Source of the DNA: Callorhinus ursinus
Lineage: Eukaryota; Chordata; Mammalia; Carnivora; Otariidae
Direction of reading: 5' to 3'
Length of the DNA: 64,000 bases
NCBI RefSeq assembly: GCF_003265705.1
Contig: NW_020312894.1
Location: 4,005,294-4,069,293 of the forward strand
Below are positions 35,302 to 46,522 of the stretch, piece by piece. The translations under genes were made by a program, and so were the position numbers. The notes beneath the pieces were generated by a model. That model was not told the origin of the DNA and searched no databases. It saw only the letters and a list, made by a program, of their open reading frames with translations. Position 1 is the first letter of the stretch, and every line of letters starts with the position of its first letter.

Positions 35302-35560
35302 TTTCTGAACCACTTAAAGTGAGTTATCATGTCACTTCAGCCCTGACGACTTGACCATACATCTCCTAAGAGAAAGGACACTTCACTCTCAGACATGATA
35401 CTTGATCTTACTCAAGAAATATAACATTGATATAATAGATCTCATATCCAGTCTTTATTCAAACTTCCCAAATTGTTCCACTGTGATTTATGGGCACCCC
35501 ATCTCAGATCTAATGAAGGATAACAGTGCATTCGGTTGTTATTAATTCTTACAATTTGTA
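35160..35560. mobile_element. Ancient L1M-like LINE fragment with a CA microsatellite
   Basis: The order CACCTGGGTCCACCATTCTG, CCACATTGTG, CA repeat, TCATGTCACTTCAGCCCT, ATACATCTCCTAAGAGAAAG, CATATCCAGTCTTTATTCAA and ACTTCCCAAATTGTTCC follows an old LINE 3' region I know from mammals, in which a CA tract often sits after the ATTTTGCCA-type block. Diverged with no open frame. Confidence 0.55.
35264..35297. repeat. (CA)n microsatellite
   Basis: About 17 uninterrupted CA units inside the old LINE fragment. Confidence 0.97.
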
Positions 35561-36689
35561 AAGAAATACACATTTTATTAATTTGCTTATGAGCTGTAAC
35601 TAGCTAATGGTTAATAGGGGTTTCCAGTTCGATCAGTTAATGCTTACATAAGATGTGCTTGTTCCTCCCTTTTCCCATCTGAAACTAGGCTGGAGTGGTT
35701 TTCTATCAGAAGTGGGTTGAAATTCTTCTGCAAGCTTGTTCACATGGGTTCCCAGGGAGAAGGGTCCCTTGCCATACAAACTTGGGAACACTGTATATTA
35801 TGCTCCCCTCTGGGAGAGTGGCACATTATCAGAGGAAGGTGCTGGAAGGTCCCGCAGGAAAAGAGCCTCTAAGCTCTGTGCAGCTAGACTTTCCACTCGT
35901 TCTGCAACACATCTCCTCATCTGGAAGTATCTCTAGTGCCAAGGGACAGAGTCCCTAAGTGGATTAAGACCTAGTGCTGTGCAGAACCGAAGCCGCTCAG
36001 AGCACTTCCTCAGAGCTTTAGCAGAGCATTCCCTTAGCAGGGCTCACATGTGAGGTCTTCCCCGTTCTGCCTGAAGATTTCCATGGATGGGGCACTGTCC
36101 GCAGAAAGGGTTAACGGGGTCCCTCCCGGGAAAGGTCTTACATCAGGACTGCCTGCCCCTGCGGAGCGTGAGGTGCAGCTCTTCGGGCTTGTGGTGGCGT
36201 CACGGTGCTGGGTCATGGGTCAGTGGAGATGGGAGGGTCGGCCAAAGTCATCTGACCTTGGGCTCAATGCTAATAAATGTTGTGGATTGATTCTTGTACA
36301 CGTGCCCAGAGGTTTTCACGATGGCTGTGTAGAAAAGGAAACAAAATCAGACAAACTCCACTATGGAAGAAGCTGACTCTTTTACCAGGTAGATGGTCCC
36401 TGTCCATTTTATTTCTTGATGCCAACTGGCAACCCTCCTCCTCTGTCCTATATTTGCATATATCAAATATTTGGAAATTGCTAACATACACATAGGTATG
36501 GATCCTGCTTCACAACCAGCTGGTAGACCAGACCATCTGTTATTGTGCGGTTATCTGGAAGGGAAGCTTTGTGGACAAAAGGAATGGAGACGGGATCTAT
36601 TAGACCCATGGTTAGCGCGACCATGGACAGCAGCTGTAGGCCGGGGCAGAAGACATAGGCTTCGGCTCGAGATGGCCATCGCTTGTCAC
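35561..36689. other. Unique non-coding DNA
   Basis: No gene or clear repeat. Overlapping frames at 36050-36376 and 36087-36290 read the same bases and carry no recognisable domain. Confidence 0.5.
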
Positions 36690-36790
36690 CATGGTGACCT
36701 TGGCGACCTTGGCTTCTTGGAGCCTCAGTTTCCTCAAAAAGAGAGAATGATATTACCTCAGTGTGTTGCAAACATGTAGGTACGTAGGCC
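36690..36790 (+). mobile_element. MIR SINE fragment
   Basis: ATGGTGACCTTGGCGACCTT, then GGAGCCTCAGTTTCCTCA, AAAGAGAGAATGATATTACC and a TGTTGCAAACATGTAGG tail fit the MIR core (GTGACCTTGGGC, GCCTCAGTTTCCTCATCTG, AATGATAATACCTACC). Confidence 0.7.
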
Positions 36791-37699
36791 ACAATACAAG
36801 TGTGGCATGTGATGATCCGTTCCTGGCTGTGGGTGAGACTTTGCATCTCCTCTAGGGGCTGTGTGTCCCTCTCTGTGCATCTAGGGCCGGGCAAGACTGG
36901 TGTAAGGGTCCTCTTAGCATCGTGATTCCACAAAATTCTGTGAGGGCAGCTTGAGGACACTGTGGATCTTATGTGAGCTGGTCTTCCCGGGAGACGCTTG
37001 CAGTGCTTCTGTGCACACAGCTCTTCGGTCGGCTGTTAAACAGCCGAGCTCCAGGCTCCCGACAGTCGACAGGCTGGGACCTGCCTGGGTCGTGGCTGCA
37101 ACCCCACCCTTGATGTATTTGGTTTCCATAAGAAAGTTCTGAACTACCTCAGAGCTTACCATTTTTGGATGTAGAGCTTTCTTCAGTACAACGGAATGAA
37201 GAATACCCAAACATCTTCCCAGTTCACAGACCCTGTCCACCTCTCTGCAGAACCAAAAAAAAAAAAAAAAAAAAAAAAATTAATTCCAGATCTCCCTGTG
37301 CAGAAGAGAATGGGAACAGCTTCACTGGGACCAGATCTCTGGAAAGCATGCAGCTTTCTGCCTTTCTTCCAGGGTCACATGAGTCCTCAGGTGGGGCTGG
37401 CTGTCAGGGCGCAGGGACACTGCCCAGGCTGTCCCCAGCCTACCACCCGTTGGTCATCCATCTCTGTTCACTGCTTTCTGGCTGAGCGTCCTGACCTAGA
37501 CCCAGGAGGGAGGTTCATTCACTACCTTCCAGGATGCAGGGCTCTGCTGGCTGCTATTGTGAAGGATGGGGAGAGTGTCTGCACCCACGGGGATATTTCT
37601 GCCTGCGGGCGTCTGTGACATCATGGCAGGAAGGGTAGGATCCTTTGAGTTCCCGGACCAGGACGGCCTCCTTGCCTCTCACACTTGGTAGCCATATCA
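36791..37699. other. Unique non-coding DNA with poly-A
   Basis: No gene. A 25-base poly-A (37255-37279) has no recognisable retroelement body upstream. Short overlapping frames only. Confidence 0.5.
37255..37279. repeat. 25-base poly-A
   Basis: Uninterrupted A run. It may be a retroposition tail, but the upstream 200 bases match no family I know. Confidence 0.95.
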
Positions 37700-37825
37700 C
37701 TTGGGTTTTTTACTGAATTCTTTTCCCAAATCTCAGTTTTCTCATGAGCCAAATGGGAAGAAACCTGTCCTTACAAAGGTATTATTAGTCTAAATAAGCT
37801 CATGTTTGTGAAGTTGTCAGCACTC
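37700..37825 (+). mobile_element. MIR SINE fragment
   Basis: AAATCTCAGTTTTCTCATGA, then AAATGGGAAGAAACCTGTCC, AAGGTATTATTAGTCTAAAT and TGTTTGTGAAGTTGTCAGCA follows the MIR core and tail (CCTCAGTTTTCTCATCTGTA, AAATGGG, TTGTGAGGATTAAAT, GTGAAGTGCTTAGCA). Confidence 0.7.
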
Positions 37826-39170
37826 CCTTGCAGCTCGCTGAGGGCAGGCTCCCTCTCTCTAGCTCAGATGCTCTGGGGTTAGTGGGATCCAGGGAAGAAG
37901 ACTCCTGCCCCGGGTTGTCAGGGACCTTGCCACCCCAGGGCAGGGAGCCCCCTTCAGGCAAGGGACAGAAGCTTTGTTGGAGGCTCCTCATTTTGGAGAT
38001 GAAGAGCCCAGCCAGGGTCCCTTGTCCTCTCATAATGGCGTGTGCATTATGGACCCTGAGAAGCCACTGTATCCATGTGGGCTGAGCACATCTTCACTTC
38101 TTTGTAGAGGGAAGTCTGCCAGTCTGAGGCTCTGGTTATCACCCTGCTTCCCACGATGGTTTGCGGTACCTCTTTATCAGAGGAGGAGTGGATAGAAGGA
38201 AGAGCCAGCCCCCTCCCATCGCTTCTCGGCCTGGCAGAGGATCTGGGGCACGGGGTGGCCCAGGGCCCAGTGTGGGCATGTGTAGGGAGGAGGGACCCAA
38301 GACAGAGCAGGTGGCCTGGAGTGAGCAGGGCAGGAGCCGAACACAGGAAGAATCCAGCTGGGGCAGAACAGTTTTCAGAACTTGCTCCAAGGGGTCCACT
38401 CCAGAAAGGGATTTAAATTCAAATTTCCTGCCAGGTTTCGAGGCATCAGTTAATTTCCTCCTCTTTCTTTTTGGCTCTAAATTCCGAGTCTTTGCTAGCA
38501 CACGGCATCTGTGGGCACGTTGAGGATTCGGCCTCATGGAGGCGATCGATAATCTAATGGGGAACTTTCCAGCACATTTCTGATGAAGCAAAACCCATTT
38601 CTGACCGAGCCAGATGGGGACTGGAAAAAGGAAGCTTAAAGAATAAATCCTGGAAAGTAGCTCTGATAGAATCACATTCTGCCTCTAATTGATCTTCCGC
38701 TTTTTCAAGGAAAAGGAAATTAACATCCAGTACGTGGTTTTCCCAAGAAAACCTGATTTCTTACCCAGGGGCCACAGTGCTCAGTTCAGTGGGCGTGAGG
38801 CTCCTGTTCAGCCAGCGACAACGTGTTGACATCTACTAGAAACTAACTTTCACATAAACACCTGGGTACCTGCGGGGCCTTCTGGGGGTGCCAGGAACCA
38901 AGCCCCCAAGTCCTCCCTCTCCCTCTTCTTCAGCTTTGGAGGAGACTCCACCCACATCCAGCAGGTGTCTCTGGTGTGGTGAACCCCAGGGAAACCTGTT
39001 GGCCATGGGTTTGATTTAGAGCTAGAATCGTAGCGCTGACCAAACCCTTCCTGCCCTCCTCTGTGTGTAAACACAGAACGAGTTGTTTAGAAACACACAC
39101 ATGTGCTGAAGTTAAGCTTTAGACTTCCTGATAGAAGCTGCCGGACTGGCCATCCAGGGCAGGTGCATAT
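37826..39170. other. Unique non-coding DNA
   Basis: GC-rich to about 38400, then AT-richer motif-dense sequence (38400-38720), then mixed. No gene is supported; a 178-codon minus-strand frame at 38139-38675 overlaps a 120-codon plus-strand frame and has no domain. Confidence 0.5.
38400..38720. promoter_or_regulatory. Candidate conserved regulatory element
   Basis: Repeat-free sequence with ATTTAAATTCAAATTTCC, CAGTTAATTTCC, GCGATCGATAATCTAATGG and AATTGATCTTCC. Retained CpGs and ATCGAT/TAATC words in AT-rich DNA suggest an enhancer-like element; inferred from composition. Confidence 0.3.
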
Positions 39171-39216
39171 ATGTGTGTGTGTGTGTGTGTGCGCACGCGT
39201 GTGTGTGAGTGTGTAG
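39171..39216. repeat. (TG)n with CG steps
   Basis: TG repeat with a GCGCACGCG interruption. Alternating purine-pyrimidine along most of its length makes it Z-DNA-prone. Confidence 0.9.
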
Positions 39217-39569
39217 GTGCACACCCGCTCAGCTGTCTGGTGTCCTGGGTTCTGCACACCTGTTGGCTGATCTCTGCTGTGGAAATGGATGTGATGGGGC
39301 ATGGGAAAAGGGTACAGGGCAGAGATTAAAAGCCCTGTGCCCTGTCCGCCAGGCAGGCGGTGGGGGGTCATGAGTAGCTCTGATGGGATGACTGCATCCT
39401 ACGGGGGGGGCCGTCTGAGGGCACTCGCTTCACCCACTGAGCCATGACCTGCCGGCAGAAGAGGAGGCTGCTGTACCAGCTCGTACCATTTAGGGGCCTC
39501 AGCACCTGGAACCCAGGTCATACGGGGGTCCCCTTGTTCCTCCCAGGGGCCCCAAAGGGAATGTTATTT
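39217..39569. other. GC-rich unique non-coding DNA
   Basis: Nothing recognisable apart from a G run at about 39402-39410. Confidence 0.5.
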
Positions 39570-39640
39570 GTGTCATTTTACAGAGGAAGAGGTGGCCCCG
39601 GGGTCACACATCCCAGCCCTGGGGATTCGAGACCCTTCCG
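39570..39640 (-). mobile_element. MIR SINE fragment, inverted
   Basis: GTCATTTTACAGAGGAAGAG, then GGGGTCACACATCCCAGCCC and GGGGATTCGAGACCC follows the reverse MIR core (CCATTTTACAGAGGAGGAAA, GTCACACAGCTAG, GGGATTCGAACCC). Confidence 0.65.
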
Positions 39641-39950
39641 CTCCTCATCTGTGAAATGGGGATAAGGGGCGCCTGGGTGGCTCAGTTGGTTAAGCAACTG
39701 CCTTCGGCTCAGGTCGTGATCCCGGGGTCCTGGGATCGAGCCCCGCATCGGGCTCCCTGCTCCGCGGGAAGCCTGCTTCTCCCTCTCCCACTCCCCCTGC
39801 TTGTGTTCCCTCTCTCTCTGTCTCTCTCTGTCTCTCTGTCAATTAAATAAATAAAATCTTTAAAAAAAAAAAAAAGAAATGGGGATAACAGGGTCACCTT
39901 GCTATAGGGTTGGTAGGATTAGATTAGTCCTGGTGTAGAGTCAGCAACGG
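39641..39950 (+). mobile_element. MIR SINE split by a younger SINE
   Basis: CTCCTCATCTGTGAAATGGG starts a MIR core in the plus orientation. It resumes after the inserted carnivore SINE with GGGATAACAGGGTCACCTTG, then ATAGGGTTGGTAGGATTAGA, matching the MIR order (CTCATCTGTAAAATGGGGAT, ATAGGGTTGTTGTGAGGATTA). The two MIR pieces here (this one and 39570-39640) point in opposite directions. Confidence 0.65.
39666..39875 (+). mobile_element. Carnivore tRNA-Lys-derived SINE (SINEC), nearly intact
   Basis: It starts GGGGCGCCTGGGTGGCTCAG and has both internal RNA polymerase III promoter boxes of its tRNA ancestor: an A box TGGCTCAGTTGG (39678-39689) and a B box GGATCGAGCCC (39733-39743). Next come a CT-rich region with TCTCTG repeats, an AATTAAATAAATAAAATC motif and a poly-A tail. 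A perfect 13-base target-site duplication, GAAATGGGGATAA, flanks it (39653-39665 and 39876-39888). These features mark a young copy. The CCCTGCTCCGCGGGAAGCCT segment fits arctoid carnivores rather than cats, and the 5' half differs from typical dog copies. The peptide frame reading through it is not a gene. Confidence 0.95.
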
Positions 39951-42930
39951 AGGCATATGGATTATTGGCTTTTGTCTTTGGGGCAGTGTCTACGTGATTT
40001 GGCAGAAGAGCCAATGGGTCGGCGCCCGTGACCCACCTCAAGGTGCTGTGCTCCAGCCTAGCCCCACATCTGTAGCCCCGGAGACCATCAGGCATGCGGA
40101 GGCGGGGGAATGTCCTCCTTCCTTCTTAGCACCCCCGGTGCTCCAGGGGCGGGGGGGGCACGCAGACACTCTCTGAGGGGGGAGCAGAGACCCCGTGCTG
40201 GTGTCACTTCTGCTCCAGGCAGCAGTGTCTGGGGACTGGGGGCCCGACAGCAGCTCTGCATACAGGGGCTGGGCCTGAGGCGGGGGCTCTCCGGTGTGGT
40301 CAGCGCTGGCCTCTCGCTTCCCCGGGAAATGGCCCTTCTGCTAACTCTTCCAGGGAACATTCAGCCAAGGGCAAGGCTCCCTTGTCAATCAGATGAAGAG
40401 CCATAGTCATTGGAGGAGAGAGAAGCCCGGCCGGGTAGAACCAGCCTGGCTGCCTGTGGAAGCATCTGTAAGTGTGGACACGGGCGGATGCTAAGCCGGG
40501 TCCCCGAGAGGCCAGCAGGGCTGTCTGGGGTGACCGCTTTGACGCTCGGTCTGTGTCTGTCTGTCTGTCTGTCTCCTGCAGGACTCAGGCCACCTTCGGA
40601 ATCAGACTTAGTGGCGGCTTGGAGTTTCGGTTTCCCGCTGACCCGACAGGAAAAGTGAGGCCTCTGCAATAGTTCTACAGGAAGAATGGGTGGGGAATCG
40701 AGCAGTTTGGAGGACAGGGTACATGGCCACCCGCAGAGGCCATGCTGAGCGGCCGCGGAAAGGGTTTCCGGCTGCAGCGAGGAATCTCGGACCCCTGTGC
40801 GGAGGAAAAGTGTACGTTCAGCAGAACCCGGCAAGGCTGCTGTGGAATGGTTTTAAATGTCTTTTCCCTCATAACTAGATTATTCAGTACAATGTCATTT
40901 GCTGCCACTGACATTTTCTTTAAAGTCATAAAGGCCTACATAGTAATAAAAGAGCCGGAATAAAATTAGGAATATCATGTATAAATTATCTTTAACCTTA
41001 GCTTCATTTGGACTGTGACTTTTTAGACCTGATCAATTTTCATGAAACTATCCACATAAAACTGTGAAAAAATGTTTGATCCCTGGCTCTCGTGAAGGCA
41101 GTGGTAACAAGGCTGCTACTTTGCTTCTACTTAATGGTGCTGTTGGTGCCAGTCTCTGTGGGCAACTCGGGAAAGCAGGGGATAATTTTGAATTTAATGT
41201 AATTTCCCAGAGCATTGTTAGGGAAAACATCTCTGCCGATATGCATATTTTATACAAGTGCTATGTCGTCAAGGACATTCAGCAACTTACTAAATTTTCT
41301 GCTTAGTTGGAAAAGCATTCACTCACCCACCCGGGGCTTTCCCCGTCTTCGCAAGGGGAAACGGTCTGGGCAACCGTTGTGCCCACTCACACCCTCGCAT
41401 TATGTGCAATGCGGGCTCCCTTGCAGAGCCATCAGCTGGGCCCAGGACGTGGGTGGGAAGCATGACCTGAAGCCACCAGTCCGTCCTCAGGTGTCGGGCA
41501 TGGCCTGGGCTGGCCTGTCTGGACAAGCAAAGAGTGGGTGGTTCTTGGGGGATCTGGAGCCTTCAGCAAGGACTCCTTGCGCCATATTTGTTTCTATAGC
41601 AAAGTTGGCTATAGAGCTTCCTCAGCTCTATTGAGAATCCCAGCTTGGCAAACTTCAAAGTGGGAAGGAAGGTCTCCTGTGCCCATGGGGGACATCAGTT
41701 TAGTGTTAGGAATTAAGCAATTCCTAAATTTCTGGAGGGTGCATTGGCCCGTCTGGGACTTTCTCGAGGCTCCAGAATGTCTGCTGAGCTTTGCTGAGCT
41801 CTCCCGGGTCAGTCGTCTGCGCCCCTCTGCACAAGGGACTGCTCGCAGTGATGGGGGGTCATGGTGGAGGGCGCCCCGCAGGGCCCCTCACTCCCCCCTT
41901 CGGGGACTGCAGTCTGTGTGCAGCAATGGCACCTGCCCCAGCAGATCCAACCCTCATCCGTCCCGGTCTTAGTGCCGTGACTGAGGCCCGAGGAGTCTGA
42001 GGTCAGTAGGTACAAAGCAAATGGAATATTAGCCATTACTCCCCTCGTAATCTGAACATTACGTTTATAGACCTTTCATCCAGACGGTTCCCAGAGGGCA
42101 TTTGCAAATTTAACAAACTGTGGCTGAGAAGTCCAGCAACCTCTCAGGTGAACAATCGCAATCCATGAACCATGCCACCTCCCCAGCCCCTGCACAAAAT
42201 GCCGGAGCCCAAGTTCAAAGCGGGGTCTTGCGGCAGCCCAGGGACTCCAGCACACCCTGATGCTCCTTCCAAAGTCCTCAGCACAGTGTCTGTGACCCTT
42301 AGCCCCTTAGCCTGTTAGGGAGCCCCTGTCCTGATTACCTGTTGCATGAAAGCATGAATGACGTCCACCCCCACTCCTGCTCCTGGACATGCATACTCTT
42401 CTCTGCACTCAAGTCTCTGGGCTATAACATGTCTGGCCTGATTCGGGGTGTACCTTTCCCCAGGAAATTGCTATAGGGTCCAGTGTTCCCTGTGGCCTCA
42501 GGAAACCCCTGCCCAGCTTTGCACGCTCACTGGCTGTCACCGGTATTTGCTGTCCCTGAGAGACAGCCTACTCTGAGAGAATGCTCCGTGCTGTGAATGC
42601 CCAGGACGGCGTGCTCAGAGGGCTTGGAGGCATGGCAGGGAACTGTTGGAGGGCTGTCTCCATCCCCCCAGCCTGTACCTCCCCTGGCTTGGATCATACA
42701 GGGCTGGGAGTTTCTCCCAGGTACCCCACTGAATCAGTAGAACTCCAAATGGATTTCCTCAGGATGCTCATCAAAAGATGTCCTGGTATAGAAACCAGCA
42801 GTTGAAAAGACCTCCCCTTGGGTCTCACTCCAATCTGTGGTAAGGGGCTGGGCCCAGGTGTCACCCTGCTCCTTCCCTGTGTCTTCAAGAGGCAGATCCC
42901 TGCTGTGCCCTGGGGTCTCGTGCCATGGTC

Positions 42931-42935
<5 letters not shown>
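39951..42935. other. GC-rich unique non-coding DNA
   Basis: No gene is supported. A (TCTG)n block sits at 40549-40575 directly before CTCCTGCAG, which looks like a splice acceptor but is not followed by a recognisable coding frame. AT-rich sequence at 40845-41060 is repeat-free. G run at about 40151-40158. Overlapping frames to about 150 codons are seen on both strands. Confidence 0.5.
40549..40575. repeat. (TCTG)n tetranucleotide repeat
   Basis: About six TCTG units ending next to CTCCTGCAG. Simple repeat. Confidence 0.9.
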
Positions 42936-43015
<80 letters not shown>

Positions 43016-43016
43016 T
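42936..43016. repeat. Long (CA)n microsatellite
   Basis: About 80 bases of CA with one GA and one TA interruption. It produces the poly-His/Thr starts of a 213-codon frame that should not be taken as a gene. Confidence 0.97.
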
Positions 43017-45039
43017 GAAGGCACACCTATCTCTACCTGAAGCTAATCCCTGGCCCAAGACTCTACAGGAAGGAGAAGATGCCCCTTCTAGACCAGGCCA
43101 ATGCCAATGCTACAGGTATTTCCTGGAGGCATGCCACAGCCTGGCCTGGCCTTGCAGAGCGCCTGAGACACAGGCCCGTGCAGAATGGCTAGGGCAGGCC
43201 GGAGGCACACTGTCGTCAATCGGTCACTCCTGGCCCAGGCCTAACAACATGGCAGAAGGTCAGCTGGGAGCTGGGAGCTGGCCCGGCGTTGGGCCGTGTA
43301 AGTATTTTGTCTGTGTATTTAGGGACACTGTGACCCAAGGAGATGTGGTTTTCAAAGAAGTGGAACAGAGAGTGGTGCTGGGTGGGGAGTGGAGCTGGGG
43401 AGCAGTGGCTGTGGGTGACCCGTGTGGCAGTGGCTCACCTGGAGCCTGGGGAGGGGACCCCCCTGAAGCCAGGGATGCCCACGACTCATCCATCCTTTCC
43501 ATGGAGGCTTCTCAAATACCCCCCAGAAAGGCGATGTGTTCTCCGGGACAGGCAGTCCTCTCCTGACTCTGAATAGACGAGATCTGTGTGGAGCTCCTGC
43601 ACAAAGGCTGCAGGCATGGGAGGGTTCAAGTACAGCTACTAGAATTCAAAATAGGGCACCGGGCTTTCAAGCTTTGCTCCTGATCACAGGACTGAGATCC
43701 AAGTGCTCAAGATCCTTACCCATAAAATGCGAATATGGTTTTTCCTGGAGTGTGCCTGAGTCCAAACACCACCGGCAACCATTTCTGGGTCCTGGTCACC
43801 CTGTTAGCTGTGAAGGTGCCGCCTGACTCATAGCAATTCTCCGTTGGACAAACGAAGCTGACATTTGCCGCCCAGTCAGGACAGAAGCCATACTGGGCAC
43901 CCCATGTGTCCTGCCCCATCCTGGTGGGATGGGTGCAGGGAAGGCTGAAGTCGCCTGAGGGGAGCGACCCCCTCTGTGTATGGGGCCAGCCCCCCTCCCC
44001 GGGTGGCTTGGGCCGGAGTCGGTGGACACGCATACCAGAAGTCTGCAGAGGGCTCCAAGTGGGTGCTGGCCCCTCCCCCTCTAATGCAAGAAGATTGAAG
44101 CGGCCTGGGTGGTGGCTCACATTCTGGATTTAATTGTCCTTGAAATTGTTACATTCTGGGGGAGGCATTTCCCTAGATTTGGGCTGTCCTTGGAAAGGGG
44201 ACCCCACAACTCCACATCTCTGTGATTAATAAAAGATGCAGGCCCCTCCTTGAATCCCCCATGTGCTGCAGATCCATCCAGCATGCCTGATGCACCAGAT
44301 GAAGCTGTTTAGACACGAGAAGCCGCCTACTCCCGGCTCCACGTTCTTTCTTCTCTCCCTGCTCGGCTGTGGGCCCTGATTGGTGGTCAGGTCTCCCTGG
44401 GAGCCCCGAGGAGTCCCCAGTGGGCCAGTCTGGTCCGATCAAGTCTGACGCCTCGGCTTGCCATGCTCGGCCCCTGCTGTGTGCGGCAGCCCACCTCCCC
44501 GCTCAAGCTGCCCCCTCCAGCCCTTGTTGGCAGCCGTGTTGGGGCAACCCTCCTCACACCCTGCTGTGTGTGGGTACAAGGCTCTGGGGGTCCTCCACCC
44601 TTGAAGGATAGGTAGGCCTGAGCTCTGTGCAGGTCCTCGTAGAGCTTGAGGTGAATGCAGGCATGTCACCATTGACATCGGTGGGTAAGGCTCTGGACTC
44701 AGATATGGGCCAACTCTCTTCTGCTAATGACACCTGTACCAGGCTTGCTGGTGGGGAGTAGGTGGTTCCACTCCAAAGAGCTGGAGCTTCCCCTCCTGCT
44801 GCAGAGCCCATATCCCACACCTCCCAGCCCCGGCCTCTGAAGCCTGGGCGGCGGCAGGTAAATTAGTCACTCTGTCTTTGACCCAACCTGGATTTTACTT
44901 ACTTCCTCTCTTGTCCACCCCTGGACTTTAGCCTCACTTAACCCCCATCCTCGCCCAGAGGATTCACTGGGCCTTACGCTGTAGTGAGGTGAGCCAAGAA
45001 TTTGTAGAATGTGCTATGAGATTGCTCTGTTGATTGTAG
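43017..45039. other. GC-rich unique non-coding DNA
   Basis: No gene or named repeat. Frames of 60-135 codons overlap on both strands throughout. Confidence 0.5.
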
Positions 45040-45125
45040 TGGCAAACCCAGGTGCATACCAGAAAGACCTGTGGCATTCTTTAAAAAATGCAGATGTCCT
45101 GGCCATGCCCTTAAGTTTAGGCTGC
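45040..45125. mobile_element. Possible MER5A-like DNA transposon fragment
   Basis: CAGAAAGACCTGTGGCATTC, then TTTAAAAAATGCAGATGTCC and TGGCCATGCCC resembles the MER5A terminal block (AGAATCACCTGGGGAGCTTG, TTAAAAATGCAGATTCCTGG, GCCCCACCC). Only one end is visible. Confidence 0.45.
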
Positions 45126-46332
45126 AACCTAGTGCTATTTTGGAGAAGGTCATGCTAACTTAGTGCCGATTAATTCTATTGTCTTAAACCAACGACTTCT
45201 CCGTAATGGGATCGTTTCTTTCAGGGAAGAAGGACCTTGTATGAACAAATGGATGCTGCTGATTTCCCCCTGGTGCCTAGACGCTAAAAACACCAGTCAC
45301 TGGCCAGAGACATTTTTGGGGAGACACGGTGACATCATCAACGATGATGGGGTCAAAGAAATAAAAGCCATGTTAATTTCAAGGTCCATTAAAACTCCAG
45401 TTTTTTAAAAAAAAATCAATATTTTCCCAACATTGGTAGGAGACGAAATTCTATTTTAAGCTTTAAAGTCTAGAACCAGCAAGGGATGAAAATAAGGGCA
45501 AAAAAAAAAAAATCCTAAAATACCACCCTTGAGTATTTGATAATTTCCCTCAGAAATGCTATGTACAAGAATAGGTTATTTAAGGTAATTGTTTATTGAA
45601 GCGAATGATGTTGTAGCCATTGGATTGTAACAGAAAGTTAAGTTTTGCCAGTAAAGACGTGTGATATCATAGAACCTGAGAGCAAATGGGGAAGTGTTTC
45701 TCTGTCGGTGTGCCCCTGCTCTTCAGAGAGGAGGAAATGGACTTGTGCCCAACATCATGCTCTGGTTTGGCTACTCTTTCCCCAGTGCTCAAATAACACC
45801 TTCTTGAACGGATAAGAAAATCAATGATGGACCAGGGGAGAAAAAAAAAAAGCTTGGCGTCCTGCAGTATTTCCATCTGTCTAGACAAACACTGTTGTAA
45901 AACTCTTCTGTGTTGTTTGAAAAGTACTTTTTTGCAAGTTTTTGGTTGTTGGAGATTTCCTTCATGTGATAATGGCAATGACACAGCACCATGCCCACAA
46001 ATGTGCCAGGGATGGACTCTACTCCGTGCCCTCCAGCAGCCCAGCCCAACCGCCCCCCCCGCAGGGGCCAAGGAAGGACTGAGTCAGGACTGAGTGATGT
46101 CTTGGGTTAGTTGAGAGAGAAAATGCTCATTTCTCCTGACAGTTCACAACCCATAAGAGTTAAGAGTTGCAACTCAAAACAGCTCCTTAAAACAAAACAA
46201 AACTCTTTACCCAGGTTTCTGTTGTTCCTTTTGGGAATGGAAGCAAGGGACATTTGTTTTAATAAATCTAAAACTGGTTTAGGTATTTCATAGTTTAAGT
46301 AATTAAAACTTATTCTTAAATTAATTCTTTTG
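45126..46332. other. Unique non-coding DNA
   Basis: AT-rich with poly-A runs at about 45404-45412 and 45501-45512 and an A run at 45840-45851. No gene; a 134-codon minus frame at 45667-46071 has no recognisable domain. Confidence 0.5.
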
Positions 46333-46522
46333 TTAAAAGATTTATTTACTTATTTGAGCGAGATAGGTGGATGGGCAGAGGGAGAGGGAGAAAGAATTTC
46401 AAAAGCAGACTCTGCAATGAGCACAGAGCCCAATGTGGGGCTCGATCTCACGACCCTGAGATCATGCGCTGAGCTGAAAACAAGAGTCAGATGTTCAACC
46501 AACTGAGCCACCCAGGAGCCCC
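46333..46522 (-). mobile_element. Carnivore tRNA-Lys-derived SINE, inverted
   Basis: The plus strand begins with the reversed tail TAAAAGATTTATTTACTTAT, continues through a GA-rich block and GCAGACTCTGCAATGAGC, and ends with CAACTGAGCCACCCAGGAGC, the reverse of the tRNA-like head. It is flanked by an imperfect duplication (TTAAATTAATTCTTTT at 46316-46331 and TTAAAATAATTCTTTAT at 46523-46539). It is more diverged than the copy at 39.7 kb and has an A-rich tail worn to AAAAGATTT. Confidence 0.9.

Noticed and set aside
39666..39745. tRNA gene from A and B boxes
   Set aside because: The boxes belong to the tRNA-derived head of the SINE; the cloverleaf is not preserved and the SINE tail follows.
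39656..39850. 64-codon frame in the SINE at 39.7 kb
   Set aside because: It is the translation of the SINE body itself, a known false positive in carnivore genomes.
40549..40640. Splice acceptor and exon after the TCTG repeat
   Set aside because: The pyrimidine tract plus CTCCTGCAG looks right by chance from the TCTG repeat; no conserved frame or donor follows.
42925..43566. 213-codon plus-strand frame
   Set aside because: Its start is a Thr-His repeat from the CA microsatellite and the rest is ordinary GC-rich sequence.
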